Origin: Phycomyces nitens
Taxonomy: Eukaryota; Mucoromycota; Mucoromycetes; Mucorales; Phycomycetaceae
Reading direction: 5' to 3'
Assembly: GCA_022702545.1 (NCBI GenBank)
Contig: JAHRBC010000006.1
Span: 3,623,501-3,687,500, forward strand
DNA length: 64,000 nt
Both the position numbers and the translations under genes were made by a program. Under the pieces are notes generated by a model. It searched no databases, was not told the DNA's origin, and saw only the letters and a program-made list of their open reading frames with translations. Every line of letters begins with the position of its first letter. The stretch's first letter is position 1. Positions 56,550 to 64,000 of the stretch are shown one piece after another.

Positions 56550-56822
56550 ACACAGCCAATATTGGTCAAACCCACTGGGAATTGTAAACGAGGATAAAAG
56601 AGTAAAAAGAGGATAGAAGATAGATACTTTTTATTCAATGAAATATTGTCCTCTTTTATATCTTTTCTAAACCCACTCAGCCATCATAAATGTCTGTTTT
56701 GGTTTCTAATCTACTTTTGTTATAACTAATGTCTTCTAGGTCTTCAGAGAGCAAAAGGGAATCAATTCGGTTATTGTTCTCAAAAGAGAACTCTGTGTAA
56801 TTGTCATCCTAATTGGCTGACA

Positions 56823-59800
56823 CACTACGGCTAAGAAATCGGCAGTTATCTACCGTTTTGGTCACATAACTACCGTTTTGGTAACATTGCTACCGTTTGT
56901 TTGGTGGGGCAAAACGGTAGATATGACCCTGTGTAAGGCGAGTTTGGTAGTAGCTACCGTTTTTTGCTAATAAAAAAACGGCAGATAACTACCGTTTTGG
57001 TAACATAACTACCGTTTTTTTATCCAACCAAAAATGCTTCCGTTATACACTATAACCTCTCTTTTATAGTACTCTATTTGATAATGGGTTCTGCTATTCT
57101 TTTACGACCATTCTTTTGAAAGAATGGTTTATTCTTTATTATAGAATGTCTTGATTTAATTCATACCGTATTTTGCGCACAATTATTATAGAAAAATACT
57201 TAAAACTAATGCTATTTAATATTATAAAACATATATAGTACAAACCTTTGTTATAAGCTATACACGCATAATAATACTACGTTGATATACATTAGATGAT
57301 CCTTAGCATTCATCAATTGCTAAAAATTCATTGTGGTTAGAAAAAGAAGCGATCATATAAACCTAGTACATTATTTTGTATTGCTTACAAGTATATATTA
57401 TGCTTGTCAATTACTATACCATGCCTCTTGTTTTGAATGATTATACTGAAAGGGATCTCCAGAAATAAACACTATATGTAATAGGAGGTCAATAGAATAT
57501 GTACTGAAAAATTAGTTGAAGAATAATATAATTATTAGACAATCGTCTTACCATAGAAAATCAACTTTGGCATATTCAAATCATATGATTCAAAACTGAT
57601 TCGAATCTCATTGTAGCAAACAGAGTAATCAGCTCATTAGAAAAGAAAAGTGTATATCTTACAGAGATTGCCAAGTGTAAAAAGGACAAACCGTATTGTA
57701 ATATAGCCGTAAAAAGTTTTCGCTCTTTTGTTTCTGGGGGAAAAAAGAGCGAGCTGCATTTCATTCCTAAATCAAAGGTAATCGAGCTAAAGATGGTTCA
57801 ATCGGGATGTCAATCAGGTGTTTATAACCGTGCCGATCTTACATGAAGGAGGCTCATTTGGTTTTAATTCAAAGAGTCATTGCAAAGACAAGACAAGAGA
57901 AGCAAAAAGAAAAAGAAAAAAGAAAGCACACTAAGCATATGCTAAAAATGCAACGGGCACTACAAAAATTGAGTGGTTTCATTCATAGCAAACTACTATA
58001 TTATCTTACCATTAGTAGACTGAAGTTAAATGTTGTAAATGAGTATTAATCACTGCTGAATCTGAGAGTAAGACTGAAGGATAAAATAATATCCTCAGCT
58101 ATTCCAGTCAAACGGATCTGGCTTTATGAGATTATCCAATACACAGATCATCATACACATAATTGATTATTATTTATTATTATTATTGTTATCACCATAA
58201 TATGGGATATACAGATATACACATATTTATCTAATGGCATCATCATATTCCATCTACATATTTCGTTGATTATATGAATACTTGATTGAGAGACTACAAC
58301 TACAATGAATTAATAATTCTAAAAACATTACCCAAGTATCTGGGTCGGAATATTAAAATATTACCAATAGCATAAATGCTCTTCTTTACCAAAGCTCTCT
58401 GGCTGATCTGACTGGAGAAGTATCATATCAATAGGTCTCTCTGGATCTTTCCAGAAAGACAATACTCCTGGAAGATGACTCATCGTGATAAATATTACCA
58501 AAGCATATACTGAATTATAAATCAGAAAACATATAAATATCAGTAGTTAGTTCTGTGTAGAAACATAACCTTTTTTCTTAGGAATAAACACCCTACACAA
58601 GTTCTCACGAATTCTTTCGTATCTTTCCAAGTTTATTTCTACCCACAACATTAAACATAATAACCTTTTTTATTTTTGACGGCGATTATATTATTCAATA
58701 TGTTCTATTGGATAGAATAATAAAGTAGAGCCTTTTAGATGTCATATTTGCTTGTGATTTATTTCTACTTCTTGTAACTATATCATTAAATTAATTGGAG
58801 TAGAAATAATAAACAAATCAATTATTATCATGTTTATTCTCATAAGAAGAAAGAGAAATATGACCAGTATGCTTGCAAGTAAATAAGTTGACTGAAGATA
58901 ATAAATTGTCTTATAGTTTTATTATTATTTAACAGCATTGTGTACACTCTTGTTCTATATCAAGACATCTTTTTCAACCTAATAAACTATAAATTACAAA
59001 GATATGAAAATGACGGCAGGCATATTCTTTTGGATTATCATTTTTATTGCCCGCATTTTATCAGGGTCAAACAGCCTTTTAATACAAAGTATTTGTTTTT
59101 CCTTTTTATTTTTTATATTCTTTTGTGCCTAAATATTACCACAAAATACTCTGGTAATTAATTCTTTTCTTTCTCTTGTGAATATATTTTTTACTCAATA
59201 TATTTTATTATTCATAGGTAACTGCTTATAAATATATTATGGGGCTCTCTATTGCACTTGGCTGTATATCCAAAGGTAAGATCATATTATGCTAAAGCTA
59301 TTTTTTATTAACTAAATCACTCTTTTATATATAGCCGCAAATTCTATTTTTCTATCTATCTCAATATAATATTCTGATAAACCTTTTATATTATAAATAT
59401 GTCCTCTTTAATAACATCTATCACAGACATCTTGCTATGCTCTTATATGGATTCCCGATTGAAATTATCTGGCCATTCCAATGGCTATATCTTGTAAGTA
59501 AACTAATATTTTAGTATTACATATTGTTTATCTACAAATATTAATATATATCTATTAGACAATAATCATTTGTTAGTATATTACAGAGAGTCTATCAAAT
59601 GTTTTGTTTATTATATTAAAAATGTAAGTATAAGAATGAATGATTTATATAAAAATAATTTACTAACAATCTTCTCTTTTACTTTTAGACAGTATTGGCT
59701 TTCTCTCAGCTAGGTAAGTATCCTGGCTCTATTAAGAACCAGTTGATGGTGCCGACCAAGAAATATTGATTGGTAGAATAGATATACCAAAGAAATAATC

Positions 59801-62762
59801 TAGAGACTAGAATATATAGCGCAAATGTATTTTTTATCAAATAAAACAAAAAATAAAAATTTTCAGAATCTATTGCTCCAAAAAAACAACAAACCAGAGA
59901 GGCTTGTTTGCATAGAATAACTACAATTACCTTGCAATAGTCTACAATCATCCTTGATGGACTGTTAAAATATACTATAAAGCCCACTATAAAATATAAT
60001 GAAAGATAAAACTGGTTGTTTGTAAGTGGTCAATCTCCCCTGACACAAACTGTCTGTGTATCGTAAAATACAATGCAAAAAAGGGTAGAGCAACTAGGAA
60101 TATATTGTGGCTACAATGTATATTTAAGTTTTGCACTGTTTGAGGACATTTAAATATTCTACAATGGATTCTTGTACACCAGTAGGTAGGCTGATTCAGT
60201 TCACCCCCATATCTTTTTAGTCTACTACGGATCACGATTATATATTACCAAAAGCATAGTAAAACTACACAATTAAGTAGCTTATTTTATAAGTTTTATC
60301 TACATAATACCCTTAGAATTTTGTAGTGGGGGCCAATAAGAGTTGCCTAAAAGAACAATCTTAAACCCTTGTTTTATTGCTTAGCACTTACACAATACTC
60401 GTTTTTGGCGGTATAGAGCTATATTAAAGAGTAGAAATATTATATTGGCATTAGATTAGCAATAGATGATCAACAAAGCAATCACCCATTGCACATCTGT
60501 CATGATTGCTAATTCGACGCCATCACCAAGTTGCAACATCTCATCTTCAAAAAAGAAAAGAACGACTTGCACTTTGCTGCTATATTGTGATAAATAATAT
60601 TGTATTAACTATAATGTGTATTCAAAACATATATTAAAGAGTCAACTTACTTTATTATTCTCTATTATTTATTTATGAGCTTGGTTATTGATTGTAAAGC
60701 CTTTTCCAAGTCTTTTGGTGCACAGCATTCTATAATATTTATATTGATTCTGAGATAGACCATTATATTATTTTATGGCCATAGGATAGTGTTCTCGTCA
60801 ATTAAATAGTGTTTGATAATATAAGACCATGCTTTTAGTTGATGCCGCGATTCATAGTCAAAGGATGGTTTGAGAAAAATATTAACAAAAACAAAGATTA
60901 TTCTCTAGGGTTCTCTTGTGCCGTATTTTTTGATCTTAATGATAAAGCATATTATGTAAATGAAGTTTACTCTTTTCTTTGAGACCACCACCTGTATCAA
61001 TTGCTAACTTACCAAGCTAATCAAGGTATTTGTCCAATAGATCCCTTTTTATACCAAATATCCATTTATAATAAATGAAAAATATATACAAACCAAACAC
61101 TTTAACAAACTATTGACTTTTGAATGTCCCTTTGGGTTGATCAATCTTCATTTGACTGCAAAGGTTTTTGGTAAAAATATTAATAAAATAGCTTGCTGTC
61201 CGATACTTGCCAAGCATGGATAATAACCATATCCTTTACATTGTGAACAAAGGAATGGCCCTTGTATCTTAATATAACTTTTGCGTTGCCAGATAAAATA
61301 AAAACACAAGTTAAATCATAGTATAGTATTTTATTGTTGTTACAATCGATTATTACCTTTTCCATAAGATACACTTTAAGAATCTGCGCAACTTACTTTC
61401 CCAACAAGTTTATAGCAAGACTATATCTCGGTCTCTTATAAACTATTCAAAATTACCTGACACACCTTTTTTCATATAATAAATTGCCGAGGCCCATTAC
61501 AAAGCTGTTCCACTCAATTCATAGAGAGAATTATAAGTAAACTGGATAAGCTCATTAGATACTTTGAAATTCGCGGCTATATCAATATAGCAATGAGTAT
61601 GTATCATAATATTAAACTTTTGTAACCACATACATATACTAAAGCTCGTTTTTGGGATATTTTCAATGGGAGAAGTGGTGACCAACTGTGTAAGCTTTTC
61701 AGTCAATTTTTCTATTTAAATATTAATGTTATACATGGCATAAGAATAGTATAAATGAAGTTCTGTTTAGTTATTACCTGTGACATACTGATTTGAATGC
61801 TATGGAGGTTGATTTTTCCACTGTCATTGTTAATGTCCATCATTGGACGGATTCAACTTTGCATTCTTCATTTAAATACCCAATCGGCAAGATTAGCACC
61901 AACAATCACCACCCAACACCCCCTTGTCCTTGTAGAAAATAAATATAGTATTAGTAAAAACACAAAGTAAGAATCACTTGCTATTTGTACATGCTTACCT
62001 AGTAATCACAATATAACTAATGAAAACCAGCTCATTAGTATTGTTCATCTCTACTTTTAGTATAGAGATTAAGACTCTAGTCAATACTTTGTTACTTTAG
62101 AAAAAACTCATGAAGGAGCACGGCATTGCAAACGATGACTTGTATATAGCAGAAATAAAGTAGCAGCCCGTACTTTGTACAACGGGCTATATACTACAAC
62201 CGACATTTTCAGTTGTTAATGTAGATGACGTCCAACATCAACGACTCAATCAATACCTACCAGACGGAAATAATTCTATTTTATTGCACTGTACTACATA
62301 TTCAAGAATAATTGATGCGTCACCATGAGTAGCCTCTCTATTCTATAATTCATTCTTTATAATGCCCTCTCTATACTTCTTTATATTATTATACAGACAC
62401 CAAATAAAATAAAGCAGCTAATAATGTCAAAAACAAAAATTCGGTTTCAAAAAACGGTAGTTATGTTACCGTTTCGTTCACACAGGACAAAAATTATTTT
62501 TCTCAAGAATGCGCAACATCTTCAACACCAAATAAAATGCTCATTTCGATAAACAACGTTACCTAAAATTTTACGAGCCCTTTCTATGGTACTACAACTA
62601 CCTCATTGCCAGAGGAAAAGAGATTCCATGCGACTTTTATGAATCGGGATCGATGACATTACCTTTCAACCACAATCTGCGGAGAAAAAGCAGTCTAAAA
62701 TCAGAAAAAACAGCAGTTATGTTACCGTTTCGGTAGCTGTTCCCACTCCTCTCGCCGTAGTG
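56823..62762. mobile_element. CACTA-B, non-autonomous CACTACGG element, split by CACTA-D
   Basis: The left end is CACTACGGCTAAGAAATCGG, the right end CCTCTCGCCGTAGTG, and TSD ACA is at 56820-56822 and 62763-62765. The unoccupied W LTR has a single ACA at 28287-28289. It is an inverted near-copy of CACTA-A over about 3.5 kb, holding CACTA-D at 57958-60328. Apart from the subterminal repeats, the AT-rich interior has only short frames (for example 61497-61706 and 61180-61374, both on minus and shared with A) that I do not call genes. Confidence 0.95.
57958..60328. mobile_element. CACTA-D, 2.37-kb non-autonomous CACTA nested in CACTA-B
   Basis: Ends are CACTACAAAAATTGAG on the left and, reversed, CACTACAAAATTCTAAGG; the TSD is GGG (57955-57957 and 60329-60331). 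CACTA-A has the intact empty site (CAACGGGGCCAATAAG in reverse, near 17966). The interior is AT-rich with no frame longer than about 90 codons and no recognised domain. Confidence 0.94.
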
Positions 62763-62803
62763 ACATTAATTCAGGCACGACAAGAGTTGACATAGCGAAT
62801 AAT

Positions 62804-63039
62804 TGTCAGACATTATTTTGATGAATCCGTAAAATCTGAAGATGATTAACCGCAGTACTTCTTTACGCGCAGTAACATCGTCCTGAGCATTAACCGCAGT
62901 ACAATGTCTCTTCTTTTATTAAAATATCATATAATAGCTACTGCGGATAATGCGCAGTATTAGTTAGAAAACTATATAAGATAACCAAAGTCATAACAAT
63001 AAAAAGGTATCTTTTATCCTCTCTTTGATTTTACGTATA
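62804..63039 (+). repeat. LTR family Y, 3'-truncated
   Basis: TGTCAGACATTATTTTGATG onward, plus orientation, with a TATATAAG box near 62977 and AATAAA near 62998. It is cut before its last 75 bp by the V LTR. A 17-21 bp V-type piece (GAGTTGACATAGCGAATAAT) sits just before it. Confidence 0.85.
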
Positions 63040-63308
63040 TGTCAAGTCTTGACTGGGTGTATCTTGCTAATGCTTGACTTAGATAAGTTTTGCAATAGAT
63101 CACCACCAACTAGGACGTTTAGGATAAATAGGAATATAGAGAATTGAATCCTCTTTTATTGATACAAATCGTTGTAGTATTTATACAGATTTTATAAGTG
63201 AAACTATCTAAACTAATTACTTTTTACTCAAGACACATTGGTTATCTCTTTATGAGAGGCGATGAGAATATGTCTTGGTTTTACAAAAAGGGGAACCAAT
63301 TGGTATAA
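63040..63308 (-). repeat. LTR family V, cut by CACTA-C
   Basis: Reverse copy of the Gypsy-V LTR, from TGTCAAGTCTTGACTGGG to GGTATAAC, where CACTA-C starts. The remaining roughly 78 bp should lie beyond the right window edge. Confidence 0.88.
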
Positions 63309-64000
63309 CCACTATGGCGGAAAGACCGGTAGCTGTGCCGAAAACGGTAGCATAACTACCGTTTTTTATGATTTTAGAGCACTTTATCTCCGCAGATTGT
63401 GGTTGAAAGGTAATGTCATCGATCCCGAATCATAAAAGTCGCATGGAATGTCTTTTCATCAGGCAATGAGGTAGTTGTAGTACCATAGAAAGGGCTCGTA
63501 AGTTTTTAGACAACGTTGTTTATTGAAATGAGGATTTTATTTGGTGTTAAAGATGTTGCGCATTTTTGAGAAAAATAATTTTTTGCCTGTGTGAACAAAA
63601 CGGTAGCATAACTACCATTTTTTTGAAACAATTTTTTGTTTTTGATATTATTAGCCATTTTATTTTATTTTATATGATATTAATATTTATTAGAGCACTT
63701 TATCTCTGCAGATTGTGGTTGAAAGGTAATGTCATCGATCCCGATTCATAAAAGTTGCATGGAATGTCTTTTCATCTGACAATGAGGTAGTTGTAGTACC
63801 ATAGAAAGGGCTCGTAAGTTTTTAGGCAATGTTGTTTATTGAAATGAGGATTTTATTTGGTGTTAAAGATGTTGCGCATTTTTGAGAAAAATAATTTTTG
63901 TCCTGTGTAAATGAAACGGTAACATAACTACTATTTTTTGAAACCAATTTTTTGTTTTTGACATTATTAGCCACTTTGTTTTATTTGGTATTAAATATTT
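63309..64000 (+). mobile_element. CACTA-C, start of a CACTACGG-family element
   Basis: It starts CACTATGGCGGAAAGACCGG after AAC, a candidate TSD. It continues with the same sequence as the start of CACTA-A (CCGCAGATTGTGGTTGAAAGG, GATCGATGACATT-type region) but holds an internal tandem duplication. The right end is outside the window. Confidence 0.88.
63375..64000. repeat. 316-bp tandem duplication inside CACTA-C
   Basis: TAGAGCACTTTATCTC starts at 63375 and again at 63691, with about 310 bp similar in each unit including the ACGGTARCATAACTA repeat. The second unit runs to the window edge, so more copies may follow. Confidence 0.88.

Larger units (their letters stand above)
56124..62782 (-). 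mobile_element. Solo LTR family W, split by LTR Z and CACTA-B
   Basis: It runs from TGTCGTTTTGGATC to TTCAGGCACGACA, flanked by TSD AGAG (56120-56123 and 62783-62786). Two later inserts are nested in it: LTR Z (56165-56549) and CACTA-B (56823-62762). Their removal gives a match to the 328-bp LTR at 27979-28306. Confidence 0.9.

Noticed and set aside
15540..62762. A single 47-kb giant transposon with 3.5-kb terminal inverted repeats
   Set aside because: Each arm is itself a complete CACTA element with both ends (15540-19254 and 56823-62762), and B has its own TSD ACA and empty site. The arms are separate insertions.
1..64000. Classical RIP mutation
   Set aside because: Several elements (LINE, Gypsy-1, CACTA-2, CACTA-4, CACTA-5) have intact frames and the few C-to-T stops are sparse; no dense CpA-to-TpA signature was seen.

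Overview
This 64-kb window is a retrotransposon and DNA-transposon nest from a eukaryote, most likely an early-diverging fungus of the Mucoromycota type. That inference rests on the AT-rich sequence, short GT-AG introns of about 50-120 nt, Ty3/gypsy, Ty1/copia-like, LINE, CACTA (TNP2/Plavaka-like) and ISXO2/Merlin-like elements, and eukaryotic tRNAs without encoded CCA. The only clear host genes are two tRNAs: elongator tRNA-Met(CAT) at 34129-34200 (-) and tRNA-His(GTG) at 55704-55774 (+). Nearly all the rest is mobile DNA, and many insertions can be dated relative to each other by target-site duplications (TSDs), restored reading frames and empty sites elsewhere in the window.

Layout. 1-3612: 3' part of a LINE. 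3613-15539: Gypsy-1 (-), with 124-bp LTRs and one gag-pol frame, split by CACTA-1 (7036-13979, TSD GGA). The CACTA-1 transposase is itself split by a 380-bp solo LTR (10385-10764, TSD CGTGG). 15540-19254: non-autonomous CACTA-A (CACTACGG family). 19255-26425: a Merlin/ISXO2-like transposase gene split by CACTA-2 (19777-25898, TSD TGG). 26492-34082: nested LTR families called here Z, W, Y and V, including full-length Gypsy-V (28611-34007). 34129-34200: tRNA-Met. 34213-42738: Gypsy-T, starting 12 bp from the tRNA and split by CACTA-3 (35554-41737). 42739-49020: CACTA-4. 49021-53236: left-truncated CACTA-5, encoding a 991-aa C2H2-finger transposase. 53237-55693: stacked LTRs ending 10 bp from tRNA-His. 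55792-63308: nested LTRs Y, W, Z and V with CACTA-B (56823-62762), which holds CACTA-D (57958-60328). 63309-64000: start of CACTA-C.

How the genes work together. CACTA-1 to CACTA-4 share a convergent two-gene plan. One gene is a four-exon TNP2-like transposase with an N-terminal CxCxxC..H motif and an acidic linker. The other is a four-exon accessory gene of unknown function (about 320-355 aa), whose second exon is exactly 306 bp in all four copies and whose third exon ends in an RPxWxSxE motif. I infer a transposase plus a TnpA-like DNA-binding helper. CACTA-5 has a different transposase; its right end matches the short CACTACGG elements A, B and C, which it may mobilise. The T-type LTR elements lie immediately upstream of both tRNA genes, suggesting Pol III-directed integration. 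The primer-binding sites of the V and W gypsy elements are complementary to the 3' end of the tRNA-Met encoded in the window.

Several frames are broken by single-base losses in homopolymers, which may be assembly errors or real decay. No database search was possible; family names come from recognised motifs.
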